64,000 nucleotides of DNA. Origin: an uncultured Prevotellaceae bacterium (GTDB lineage Bacteria > Bacteroidota > Bacteroidia > Bacteroidales > Bacteroidaceae). The notes beneath the pieces were generated by a model, which had not been told where the DNA came from, searched no databases, and saw nothing but the letters and a program-made list of their open reading frames with translations. Position 1 is the stretch's first letter. Each line of letters begins with the position of its first letter. The translations under genes were made by a program, and so were the position numbers. The stretch is from NCBI GenBank assembly GCA_902769705.1, contig CACXPX010000004.1:62001-126000 (forward strand), given 5' to 3'. Of the stretch, positions 17,855 through 26,344 are shown piece after piece.

Positions 17855-19135
17855 TTATTTTACACGGCTCATTCGCCTCACTTCTTGTTTCACAATGCGC
17901 AAAGTGCCTTTGTCGGTGGAGAATACAGAGTTCAAGCCTTGAGCCTCTTGAGCCGGGTCGCCTGTATAGTCGTCTCCCACCTGCCATTGCTCGTGCTTGG
18001 GTTTGGCCAATCCACCCCATCCCCAGAAATTGCATCCGGCGAATTTTCCTCCACTCTCGGCATTGTCGGCCACCAACGAGAACACATATTTATAATAGGC
18101 GTTTCGCCCTTCAACCGGAGTGTCGAGCGTAAACTTGAAACCATCACGAGGATAGCCGAACTCCTCCATCACCAAAGGCTTATTCAATCGGTCGCAAATG
18201 GCCAAATGCTTGTCAATATACTCTTTGGTGTTCTTGCGAGCCACGGGCAAATCCTCAATCAAATGCTCAGGGCGCACCCAACTCCAGTTGTACGGCCAAA
18301 GATGAATGTTGCAATAATCCACATTCTTATCCGCACAAATGCGCTCGTAAACCTCAAAATCCTCCTCACATCCCCATGCTCCTTCCGAGCCGATGGAAAT
18401 CAGATGATGCTTGTCAAGGCTTCGTATCAAAGACGATGCTTCACCCAACCATTTCTCAAACGCCGGCAAAGCCTCTTTGCTAAATGCGCGCGGTTCATTA
18501 CCAATCTGCCAAGACATAATTGCTGGGTCGTCAACATATCGTTTTCCCGTGTAGCGGTTCGTGCGGCTAATGATGAACTTCACATAGTCATAAAACAACT
18601 GGTGCGCCTTCGTGTTCGTGGCATATTGGGAAACAAACTTCATGTAAGCCGGATAGCCGTCTTCGTTTGGGCGGGGAGCCTTTCCGGCACCAGCATGTTC
18701 CAAATAGAAGCCATATCCCCCACTCCATTCCCACGAGTTGTTCAGATAGAGCACGGCCACCATGTTGCGTTTTCCCATTTCCATGAGCAGATAGTCAAGG
18801 CCGGCAAGGATGGTGTCGTTATAGACCCCTGGTGCCACTTGCAACGTGGGTTCAACCTTGGTGGTCACACCTCGTTCACCATCGCTTCCCACCAAGATGC
18901 GAAGGTTGTCAATCCCCATGCGTTTCATCAGGTTGAGTTCGCGTTTCAAGCGCTTGCGGTCGCCACCTTGCCCTTCAGAACCCAATATGGCACCATACCA
19001 AAAGTTGGTTCCTACATAATAATAAGGTTTGCCAGCACGCACGAAATGCCCATCTTTCACTTTCACAAAATCGTTTTGAGCCAATGCTGGAATAACCATC
19101 ATGGCCGAAAACAACAACACGAATAACTTCTTCAT
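17855..19135 (-). CDS. Secreted GH5 beta-mannanase-like hydrolase
   Basis: A 426-residue enzyme with a signal peptide (1-19, cleaved near ALAQ). The catalytic barrel shows YVGTNFWYGAI, the acid/base glutamate E214 in SWQIGNEPRA and the nucleophile E325 in LVMEEFGYPR, plus the aromatic subsite residues in HLWPYNWSW. This pattern is that of GH5 subfamily 7, endo-beta-1,4-mannanases acting on galactomannan or glucomannan. It lies 15 bp after a BadF-type sugar kinase and is probably in one operon with it and perhaps with the Fur-type gene. The alpha-galactosidase at 51.5 kb could act on the same galactomannan. Confidence 0.87.
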   Translation of the reverse strand: MKKLFVLLFSAMMVIPALAQNDFVKVKDGHFVRAGKPYYYVGTNFWYGAILGSEGQGGDRKRLKRELNLMKRMGIDNLRILVGSDGERGVTTKVEPTLQVAPGVYNDTILAGLDYLLMEMGKRNMVAVLYLNNSWEWSGGYGFYLEHAGAGKAPRPNEDGYPAYMKFVSQYATNTKAHQLFYDYVKFIISRTNRYTGKRYVDDPAIMSWQIGNEPRAFSKEALPAFEKWLGEASSLIRSLDKHHLISIGSEGAWGCEEDFEVYERICADKNVDYCNIHLWPYNWSWVRPEHLIEDLPVARKNTKEYIDKHLAICDRLNKPLVMEEFGYPRDGFKFTLDTPVEGRNAYYKYVFSLVADNAESGGKFAGCNFWGWGGLAKPKHEQWQVGDDYTGDPAQEAQGLNSVFSTDKGTLRIVKQEVRRMSRVK

Positions 19136-19150
19136 ATAATCGTTTCTTTT

Positions 19151-20008
19151 TTATTTCTCCTCATGATAAGCAACCAACCCCTCAATAGGAGTCTTAACCA
19201 CTTTCCCGAGACGATAGCCACACACGCCAGCCGCCTCTTCCAGACAATCGCGGAAATGCCAACCCACGCTTCCTACAGCCGAAACCTCCAAATCTTTCCT
19301 TCCGTATGGGTCAAGATTGTTGCGGAAGAAGGAAACGAAATTGTCTACCACCAACGCTCTCACTCTCTCATCTGCCAAATGTTCATGAATGAAAGGAGCC
19401 AACGAAGCCAGCCATCGATTGGCCAGCGGCTGGCGATAAACGCGGTCGATAATGTCAGATAGCGTTGTTCCCGCCCAAGCATAGAACTCCTCTATCAACT
19501 CTTTCGGCAAACGTCCTTTGAACAAAGCATTCAAGAATAGTCTTCCAAGAACGGCACCACTCCCCTCATCGCCCAACACATAACCCAATGCCGGCGTGTT
19601 GCTGGCAATGCGGCTTCCGTCATAAAGACACGAGTTGGCGCCCGTTCCCAAGATGCAGGCAATGCCTTCAGAGTGGCCACACAACGCCCGAGCAGCGCCC
19701 AACAAATCGGAGCAAGCAGCCACTTGACCGCTTTTTGCAAACGGAGCATCGGCCATCGATTCCGATAGCACCCGCACCATCTTCTCCTCCATATCGGCTC
19801 TCACGCCCGCACCATAGAAAAATACGGCATCAATCGAGGAGACCCTCTCGCCCAATTGAGGCAACAATTCGGCTCGAAGAATCTGGCTCATCTGCCGTTC
19901 ATTCATGTGGATGGGGTTCAAGCCTTGCGTGCGAAGCACTTTTCCTTCGCCGCCCGTAACAGCCCAATCCGTCTTGCTACTACCGCTATCTGCTATTAAT
20001 ATCATCAT
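19151..20008 (-). CDS. BadF/BadG/BcrA/BcrD-family sugar kinase (N-acetylglucosamine kinase-like)
   Basis: An ASKHA-fold kinase of 285 residues. MILIADSGSSKTDWAV is the phosphate-1 loop, ACILGTGANSCLYDG the phosphate-2 loop and LGYVLGDEGSGAVLGR a conserved family block. Relatives phosphorylate N-acetylglucosamine or N-acetylmuramic acid; since the next gene is a mannanase, a sugar substrate is likely but the identity is unknown. The start may be the second Met (20005). The 55-bp gap from the Fur-type gene upstream has no recognisable promoter, consistent with read-through. Confidence 0.82.
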   Translation of the reverse strand: MMILIADSGSSKTDWAVTGGEGKVLRTQGLNPIHMNERQMSQILRAELLPQLGERVSSIDAVFFYGAGVRADMEEKMVRVLSESMADAPFAKSGQVAACSDLLGAARALCGHSEGIACILGTGANSCLYDGSRIASNTPALGYVLGDEGSGAVLGRLFLNALFKGRLPKELIEEFYAWAGTTLSDIIDRVYRQPLANRWLASLAPFIHEHLADERVRALVVDNFVSFFRNNLDPYGRKDLEVSAVGSVGWHFRDCLEEAAGVCGYRLGKVVKTPIEGLVAYHEEK

Positions 20009-20063
20009 TCGTTATTTCCCAATATTTCACTTAGAAATCAAAAACAACACACACTCAGTCCGA

Positions 20064-20501
20064 CTAACCTCGCCAGCGCCCCCTCTTTTTGCAATTCGAA
20101 CAAACGCCTTTCACCACATATTCAGCCTCTTCGGGCTCAAATCCATCGGGAATGGGAACTTGCGGAATACGCACATTCGTCAGACAAAACGTTCGATGGC
20201 AAACTTGGCAAGTCAGATGCACATGACCTTCACAATGGCGCGTGTCATCGAGATGGCAAACACAATATTTTTGTGCGCCCGACCCGTCATCAATATCGTG
20301 AAGCAAATGGGCTTCGGTCAGCAAAGTCAACGTCCGAAACAATGTTGAACGGTCAACCGTAGGGAGTGCCGACTCCAAATCGGCAAGGCTGAAAGCATCG
20401 CTGAAACCGTGTCTCACCTGCCGCCAAATCAGCAATCTCACGGCTGTCACTCTGATGCCCGCATTTTCCAGCGTCTGCTCATCTGAAATGTCAAAATGCA
20501 T
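20064..20501 (-). CDS. Fur-family transcriptional regulator
   Basis: A 145-residue metal-responsive repressor. The N-terminal winged helix (about 10-85) contains ALPTVDRSTLFRTLTLLTEAHLL, the DNA-recognition part. The C-terminal dimerisation and metal domain has HCEGHVHLTCQVC and VCSNCKKRG, two CxxC pairs that form a structural zinc site, and the His cluster for the sensing metal. Iron (Fur), zinc (Zur) or peroxide (PerR) sensing cannot be told apart. A CTTG-N20-TAATTTTG promoter lies upstream on the minus strand. Confidence 0.9.
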   Translation of the reverse strand: MHFDISDEQTLENAGIRVTAVRLLIWRQVRHGFSDAFSLADLESALPTVDRSTLFRTLTLLTEAHLLHDIDDGSGAQKYCVCHLDDTRHCEGHVHLTCQVCHRTFCLTNVRIPQVPIPDGFEPEEAEYVVKGVCSNCKKRGRWRG

Positions 20502-20525
20502 GTTGAATTGATTATTTTAGACATA

Positions 20526-20557
20526 CAAAATTAGCAAGAATGTTCGAAACGTGCAAG
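20526..20557 (-). promoter_or_regulatory. Promoter of the Fur-family gene
   Basis: On the minus strand CTTG (20557-20554), 20 nt, TAATTTTG (20533-20526), 25 nt before the start codon. The first box is one base off TTTG. Confidence 0.6.
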
Positions 20558-20598
20558 CAAATAGGGAGGTTATTCAGAATAATTAGCAAAAAGATTGC

Positions 20599-20730
20599 CG
20601 TTGACGACTTTTCGGAGTTTCTCATTTGTGGCCTTTGAGCCTCTCATTTGTGGCTTTTAACACGCTCATTTGTGGTCTTTGACACGCTCATTTGTGGCTT
20701 TTGACAACGTCATATGTGGTCTTTGACAAA
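20599..20730 (+). repeat. 22-nt degenerate tandem repeat array, copy 3
   Basis: A leading variant unit (GTTGACGACTTTT, from 20600) is followed by units at 20623, 20645, 20667, 20689 and 20711, all exactly 22 nt apart. Core CATTTGTGGCTTTTGAC. It lies in the 369-bp gap between the divergent Fur-type and MscS genes, upstream of both promoters. Copy 1 also opens with a TTGACG-type variant unit. Confidence 0.92.
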
Positions 20731-20838
20731 AATGATAGAATCCTCTCCTTCCGCGCCAATCACTTTTGGTTTCAAATCACAAATATTGAAAAATCAATAA
20801 AAGATGGCAAACAAAGATGCAAAATGATAGATTTTTCG

Positions 20839-20846
20839 TAAATTTG
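20839..20846 (+). promoter_or_regulatory. -7 box before the MscS gene
   Basis: TAAATTTG, 24 nt before the ATG at 20871. No TTTG at the expected distance. Confidence 0.5.
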
Positions 20847-20870
20847 CAACCAAATCAACAAAAACGAACA

Positions 20871-23249
20871 ATGAAAAAGAGGTTAACACTCGCTTTCCTG
20901 ATGCTGACGGTTTGGCTGATGTCGGCTCATGCCGTGCTCAAGGAAAAAGACTTAGACAACACGCTCTCCATCCTTAGGACGGAGCTGACCAAATATCATG
21001 CAGAGTTGGAACGGCAAACGGGATTCATGAAACACCAGCAAGAGGTGATTCGCAAAAACCTCTTCAGCGTGCTCAACCGAAGCAACCAAAACTCGCTGAT
21101 GCTCTATTCGCAAAAGTCGGAGTACATCTTCGACCTTACCTACGCTTGCCACGAGGCTACCGAGCAGTTCCGGGAGTTTCAGAAAAACGTGATGCCTTTC
21201 CGCACATTCATGGAAAAGACAAACTCCGACATTGCCCGCTACGACAGCCTCATCAACAACTTGAGCACCATGAACACTATGACGTTGTCGGAGAAAGCAA
21301 AGACAGACCGCAATGTCTGCCTCACGTTGGCCGTGAATATCCGACACACCTTGCGCGACAATCGTGATCAGTTGAACGACTACATACGCATCTACGAGAA
21401 CACGGAAAAGAAATTGCGCTATCTGAACGACTACGCCAATAAACGTTACGGCGACATTCAAAACAACATCTTCAATAATGGTGGAAAGAACTATTTCTCG
21501 ATTCTATCGAACTTGGGGAGGAATTTGCGTGAAACGCGCGAAGCAGTCAATGATAAATACCAGCGTTATCAGAAAGTGAGGAGCGACTGGGATGTGAGCA
21601 TCATTCTCAGTTTCTTCGGTTCGCTTCTGCTTTATGCCCTCATCGCCTTTGCCATCAACTTGTTCATCATCCGCGTGTTGCTTCCCAAGCGTTTCCGAAC
21701 AGAAGCCTTTATGGCCAGGCGCACATGCATCACGCTGACCACATCAGTTATTCTTCTGGCAATTATCTTAGGTGTCATTCGCGCCTTGTCAGAACAGAAC
21801 TTCCTGATTATGGCGTCAAAACTTCTGGTGCAATACACGTGGTTGCTGGGCGTTATTCTGATTTCATTGTTGTTGCGTCTCGAAGGAAGCCAAATCAAGA
21901 GTGCCTTCCGCATTTACGCACCACTCATTTTCATGGGATTCTTGGTCATCAGTATCCGCATCGTGCTGATGCCTAACGATCTTGTCAACTTGATTCTTCC
22001 TCCAGTTCTGCTCATCTGCATGCTTTGGCAATGGAGCGTTATCCGACGCCAAAACCACAATATCCCCCGAAGCGACGTGTTCTATACTTATGTTTCACTC
22101 GCCGTATTCATCACATCGGTGGTTTGTTCTTGGATTGGCTACACACTTCTTGCCGTTCAATTGCTCATTTGGTGGATTATGCAACTGACGTTCATCCTCA
22201 CCATTACGTGTATCTCGGGGTGGCTGAAAAGCTATGCCCACCGCAAAGGAATCGATTCGAAACCCATCACACAAACGTGGTTTTTCGATTTCATCCAAAA
22301 TGTTGCTCTGCCCGTACTCGGTGTGTTCTCGGTAATGATTTCCATCTACTGGGCTTCCGATGTCTTCAACCTGAGCGACACCACGTGGATGGTGTTCAAA
22401 GAGCCGTTTGTCAAGACCCAAGGATTCCAAGCCAGCGTTTTCTCCATAGCGCAAGTAGTCAATCTGTTCTTCTTCTTCAAATACATCAACTACACCATCC
22501 AAAACCTGCTGAAACGCTATTTCGAGCGAAGCGACCTTTCAACCGCTGGCACCCGAAGCCTGATGACGAAGAACGTAGTGCAATTGGTGGTTTGGGGAGC
22601 TTGGCTTCTCATCAGTTTGCGCATTCTTCACGTTGGCAACACGTGGCTTATGGTGATTTCTGGAGGTCTCTCAACTGGTGTGGGATTCGCCATGAAGGAC
22701 ATTCTGGAGAACATCTACTACGGTGTTTCACTCATGGCTGGCCGCATCAAGATTGGCGATTATATCATTTGCGATGGTACACGCGGCCGCGTGAGTTCCA
22801 TCAATTACACGTCAACTATGCTCGAAGCCATCGATGGTTCGGTAATAGCTTTCACCAATAGCCAACTGTTCACCAAGAACTATAAGAACATGACCAAGAA
22901 TCACGGCTATGAACTTGACATCTTGGAAGTGGGTGTTGCATACGGAACCGATATCGTCAAGACCAAACGGTTGTTGGCAGATGCTATCCGCAGACTCGAT
23001 TGCATCAATCCCGAAAAGGAGCCACGGATCGTTTTGAAAGAATTTGGCGATAGTTCTATCATATTGAAAATATTGGTATGGGTGCCTGTTCTGACGCAAT
23101 ACTACGATGACGGCCGCGTTTTGGAATGCGTATATGACACGTTGAACGAGAACAACATTCAGATTCCTTTCCCACAACGCGATTTGCACATCATTCACCC
23201 AACGGAACAAGAAAAGGCAGAAATCATCAAGGAACTTGACAAAGCATAA
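20871..23249 (+). CDS. MscS-family mechanosensitive channel (large, MscK/YbdG-like)
   Basis: A 792-residue inner-membrane channel with a signal peptide (MKKRLTLAFLMLTVWLMSAHA). A long helical periplasmic region (about 25-230) is followed by several membrane helices (about 240-560) and then the MscS core: the pore helix region LMVISGGLSTGVGFAMKDILEN, the beta domain (IKIGDYIICDGTRGRVSSINYT) and the C-terminal alpha/beta cage (LDILEVGVAYGTD onward). Such channels release solutes on osmotic downshift. The ATG at 20871 gives a proper signal peptide and follows the TAAATTTG box. Confidence 0.92.
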   Translation: MKKRLTLAFLMLTVWLMSAHAVLKEKDLDNTLSILRTELTKYHAELERQTGFMKHQQEVIRKNLFSVLNRSNQNSLMLYSQKSEYIFDLTYACHEATEQFREFQKNVMPFRTFMEKTNSDIARYDSLINNLSTMNTMTLSEKAKTDRNVCLTLAVNIRHTLRDNRDQLNDYIRIYENTEKKLRYLNDYANKRYGDIQNNIFNNGGKNYFSILSNLGRNLRETREAVNDKYQRYQKVRSDWDVSIILSFFGSLLLYALIAFAINLFIIRVLLPKRFRTEAFMARRTCITLTTSVILLAIILGVIRALSEQNFLIMASKLLVQYTWLLGVILISLLLRLEGSQIKSAFRIYAPLIFMGFLVISIRIVLMPNDLVNLILPPVLLICMLWQWSVIRRQNHNIPRSDVFYTYVSLAVFITSVVCSWIGYTLLAVQLLIWWIMQLTFILTITCISGWLKSYAHRKGIDSKPITQTWFFDFIQNVALPVLGVFSVMISIYWASDVFNLSDTTWMVFKEPFVKTQGFQASVFSIAQVVNLFFFFKYINYTIQNLLKRYFERSDLSTAGTRSLMTKNVVQLVVWGAWLLISLRILHVGNTWLMVISGGLSTGVGFAMKDILENIYYGVSLMAGRIKIGDYIICDGTRGRVSSINYTSTMLEAIDGSVIAFTNSQLFTKNYKNMTKNHGYELDILEVGVAYGTDIVKTKRLLADAIRRLDCINPEKEPRIVLKEFGDSSIILKILVWVPVLTQYYDDGRVLECVYDTLNENNIQIPFPQRDLHIIHPTEQEKAEIIKELDKA

Positions 23250-23258
23250 AATCGTTTC

Positions 23259-24797
23259 TCAACGATTGCGCCTCAATCCTGCTTGCACATAACCCTTGTG
23301 CAAGTAATACACTATGCCATACAGACAACCTACAAGAGCATAAATCATCAACACTTGAAGGGGTGAAATGTTGATGTCGTTGATGCTTGCAAAGGGAAGT
23401 GAAGAGAACCATTCTAATGCTGCTATCAACCACCCCACCACCGTTTGCAAGACAAGGGCAAAGAATGCTTGTACGACAGGTACAAACGAGAAGAGGAAAA
23501 AGGCTAATGCGCAATAAAGCACTACATAGAGAGCAGGAATGGCCACAAAATTGGTGAGGAAGAAATAGCAGGAGAAACGCCCGAAATAATACATAATCAA
23601 GGGGAATACGCCAATTTGTGCCGAAACCGAAAGACACAACATTCCCCAAATGCATTTGACAACGGGATTCTGCAATCGCCCGAAGACTTTGAATAAGGGC
23701 TGATAGAAGACTAAAATTCCGAGAATCGCCATGAAAGACATTTGGAAGCTAACATCCCACAACATCAAAGGATTGGAAAACAGCATGATGACGGCCGCTA
23801 AGGCAAGAGCGTTCAAAGGACGTTGAGTGCGATGCACAATTGACAAAACGCCATATACCGAGAGCATAGTGGCCGCACGAACCACCGATGGGGAGAGGCC
23901 TACGAGTATGGCATAAATCCAAATCGCAACCAATGAAACTATCTGGAAAGGCATATTCCATCGGCGTCGGCGAATGAGGAATGTTCCCAAGAAATAAATG
24001 ATGCTCAAATGAAGCCCTGACAAGGCAAGAATGTGGGAAGCCCCAGTTACAGAGAATGTCTCACGCGTGGATTTTGACAATGCCGATTTGTCACCCAATG
24101 CCATAGCGGCAACAATTGCCTGTTGTTGCCCTTCCATACCAGAATTTGCCAATTTTCCAACAAGACGTTCACGAAAGCGAAGCATAGAAAGGCGCACTCG
24201 CTGAAGAAGGGATAGCGAAGAAATGTCAAGTGGCAACTTCCTCCACGATACATGGTTGATAAACGTCTGTCCCACAATGCCTTGCGCACGAAGCCAACGA
24301 AAATAGTTGAAGTTGGATTCCACCCGTTGACGATTAGGAAAATTCTCTATTCGGGAGTTGAATTCTATGCCATCACCCACCACAATATGCCGATAGCGGC
24401 CTGTGAGTGTATCTCGAAGAATTGATGCCTGTATTTTATAAGGACGCTCTTCATCAATCACCAACAATTCGCATCTGAGAACCTTCCCCCGCTCAACTGG
24501 CTGACTTGTGATAACCGCCCGATGAATAGCTTCATATGACGGGAATACACGATTCAATTCTGATAGGCGAATACCAACAAGAACACCTCCCAAGCAAAAT
24601 ACGCTAACCATCAGCAACACACTATTGGCTATAGGGCGTTTCACGAAACAGGCTGCAACCAACAAACCAACCATAGCAACCAGCCACGCCCATGTTGGCA
24701 ACACGCCATATGACATCTTGCCAATTAAAATACCCAGAATGAGCCATCCTGCTATTCTGGGTATAATATAAAGCTGTATTTTGCCGTTAGTAATCAA
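23259..24797 (-). CDS. comEC: ComEC/Rec2-family competence protein
   Basis: A 512-residue polytopic protein of the DNA-uptake channel family. An N-terminal domain of DUF4131 type (about 1-190, with membrane helices then a beta-rich segment, VLRCELLVIDEERPYKIQASIL) is followed by the Competence domain with AMALGDKSALSKSTRETFSVTGASHILALSGLHLSI, the family's signature block, and further membrane helices. The C-terminal metallo-beta-lactamase domain of the long ComEC form is absent; no frameshift is seen, and the short form is usual in Bacteroidota. It ends 9 bp from the convergent MscS stop codon. Start overlaps no other gene; the DUF3078 gene is 10 bp upstream, so they may be co-transcribed. 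Confidence 0.9.
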   Translation of the reverse strand: MITNGKIQLYIIPRIAGWLILGILIGKMSYGVLPTWAWLVAMVGLLVAACFVKRPIANSVLLMVSVFCLGGVLVGIRLSELNRVFPSYEAIHRAVITSQPVERGKVLRCELLVIDEERPYKIQASILRDTLTGRYRHIVVGDGIEFNSRIENFPNRQRVESNFNYFRWLRAQGIVGQTFINHVSWRKLPLDISSLSLLQRVRLSMLRFRERLVGKLANSGMEGQQQAIVAAMALGDKSALSKSTRETFSVTGASHILALSGLHLSIIYFLGTFLIRRRRWNMPFQIVSLVAIWIYAILVGLSPSVVRAATMLSVYGVLSIVHRTQRPLNALALAAVIMLFSNPLMLWDVSFQMSFMAILGILVFYQPLFKVFGRLQNPVVKCIWGMLCLSVSAQIGVFPLIMYYFGRFSCYFFLTNFVAIPALYVVLYCALAFFLFSFVPVVQAFFALVLQTVVGWLIAALEWFSSLPFASINDINISPLQVLMIYALVGCLYGIVYYLHKGYVQAGLRRNR

Positions 24798-24807
24798 TGT
24801 TTTGGGA

Positions 24808-26103
24808 TTAGAACGAATAGTTGAATCCTATGGAAACATACTCCTTGAACTGCCAATATCCGTGATGGCCGTCGCGGGCAGTATTGTCATCGAATCTCGG
24901 ATAAACAAAGATGTTGGACGAAATATACTTGTTGAACTGGAAAGTGAACGTGTTTTCCCATTCATACTGAACGCGCTTGTAGCTGGTGAATCCATACATG
25001 CGGGTCTTCCACTTGATGTTCTCGGCAATTTTCCAAAGAAGGTCGATGGTGAACTGCGAACCGAAATCGGTCAGCGAGTGTTTCTGGTCATCAAGTCCAT
25101 GACGGCTGGGGAACCATTGGAACTCAGTATCGTTCTTGCGGAAGATGCGGCGGTCCACATATCTATAGTTGACAGCAAGCGGAGAAATGTTGACCGTTCC
25201 CGTCAGCTTCTTGTTCAACCACTCCACTTTGTAATCCATACCAAGACCGAGGTTCAGGTTGAAAGGCGACATAAAGTCAGAATAAGTTCGGCGGTCGTTC
25301 GATTTCAATCCGCGGGTAAACTGGGTGTAAGCCAATAGTTGCAAGGTGTAGTACCAATGCTTGGTTGCCTGGAGTCCCACCTTGCTGGTAAAACGGATAA
25401 GGTCTTCATTGGCCTTGAAGCGGTTCACCGAGTCGGAGCGTGAAGTCTGGAAACCGAGTTTCATTTCCAGTTTGTTGTCCCACTTCCATTTGCTTTTGTT
25501 ATCATAATTGGCCTCAAGTGTCAAGCTTGAAAGCATCGAATAGTTGCTCTCGCCGCCTTTATACCAGTTGCCCGACACATAATTCTGAAGGAATTGCAAA
25601 TATCCATCGCCTTTGAACGTCCAGAAATTGGGTTTCTTCACAACCACCTCTACAGGTGCAGGTTCTGGTTCAACAGGTTTTTCAGCTTTCTTCTCCACCA
25701 GTTCCACCTTGGTGTTCTTGGCAGCTTCTATCTGCGCGGGTGTGGCACCAATCTTCTTCAGTTCATCTTCAGTGCCAGCCACGAGGTCAGGACGCGTGAG
25801 ATACAGGTTCATCAAAGCGGTGTTCAGGTTGTAATTGCCCACGCCATTTTGGTTAAGACTCAAAGCATTGTGAGACACATCGTTATAATAGGTCACAGGA
25901 AGGAAGAGACGTGAAAACAAAGCGTTGTTTTGATTGTCAATGTTCTGCAAACTATCAAGTTTTGCCTTATAAGACATCAGCGAATCTTGATATTGACGCA
26001 CAACTTTGGGCATGGTGTCAACATTAGCTACACCTTTACGAGTTTGCCCCCACATGGGAAGAGCGGCTAAAACAATTAGCGCAAATGAATAAAATCTTTT
26101 CAT
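24808..26103 (-). CDS. DUF3078 outer-membrane protein
   Basis: A 431-residue exported protein (signal peptide about 1-19, MWGQ). After a low-complexity Pro/Glu/Lys linker (EKKAEKPVEPEPAPVEVV, about 136-155) a beta-rich C-terminal half begins FWTFKGDGYLQFLQNYVSGNWYKGG, the DUF3078 hallmark, and ends in an aromatic residue (GFNYSF), as in outer-membrane barrels. Function of the family is unknown. A minus-strand TATTTTTG box (26137-26130) lies 27 nt before the start. Confidence 0.85.
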   Translation of the reverse strand: MKRFYSFALIVLAALPMWGQTRKGVANVDTMPKVVRQYQDSLMSYKAKLDSLQNIDNQNNALFSRLFLPVTYYNDVSHNALSLNQNGVGNYNLNTALMNLYLTRPDLVAGTEDELKKIGATPAQIEAAKNTKVELVEKKAEKPVEPEPAPVEVVVKKPNFWTFKGDGYLQFLQNYVSGNWYKGGESNYSMLSSLTLEANYDNKSKWKWDNKLEMKLGFQTSRSDSVNRFKANEDLIRFTSKVGLQATKHWYYTLQLLAYTQFTRGLKSNDRRTYSDFMSPFNLNLGLGMDYKVEWLNKKLTGTVNISPLAVNYRYVDRRIFRKNDTEFQWFPSRHGLDDQKHSLTDFGSQFTIDLLWKIAENIKWKTRMYGFTSYKRVQYEWENTFTFQFNKYISSNIFVYPRFDDNTARDGHHGYWQFKEYVSIGFNYSF

Positions 26104-26186
26104 AAGTCTGATTTGGTTAAATATTTCTGCAAAAATACAAAATCTTTTTGAAAAATGAAGTATTTTCCAACCTTATAAATCAAATA

Positions 26187-26218
26187 TTTGTTAGTTTCAA
26201 GAAAAAAACGTAAATTTG
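26187..26218 (+). promoter_or_regulatory. Promoter of yidC
   Basis: TTTG at 26187-26190, 20 nt, TAAATTTG at 26211-26218. The yidC ATG is 126 nt further on, so the leader would be about 120 nt, which is long compared with the 20-30 nt leaders of most genes here. Confidence 0.7.
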
Positions 26219-26344
26219 CAACTTAAATTTCAAGGAAACGGCAACCGGTCCTTTGTGCAAAGTGTGTCAAATTGTCAGTTTGAGATGTTTGGCGCGCTTT
26301 TCGATGGACGGTAAGGAAAAAAGAGAAAACAAATAACAGAAATA

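Noticed and set aside
22025-22861. A 278-codon plus-strand frame inside the MscS gene
   Set aside because: It overlaps the MscS coding sequence in another frame and has His/Arg/Pro-rich composition typical of shadow frames.
23259-24797. ComEC as a truncated pseudogene
   Set aside because: The missing C-terminal hydrolase domain is normal for the short Bacteroidota form, and the frame is intact with the Competence domain complete.
24781-25338. A long plus-strand frame opposite the DUF3078 gene
   Set aside because: It is antisense to a well-supported gene with signal peptide and family motif, and has no promoter.
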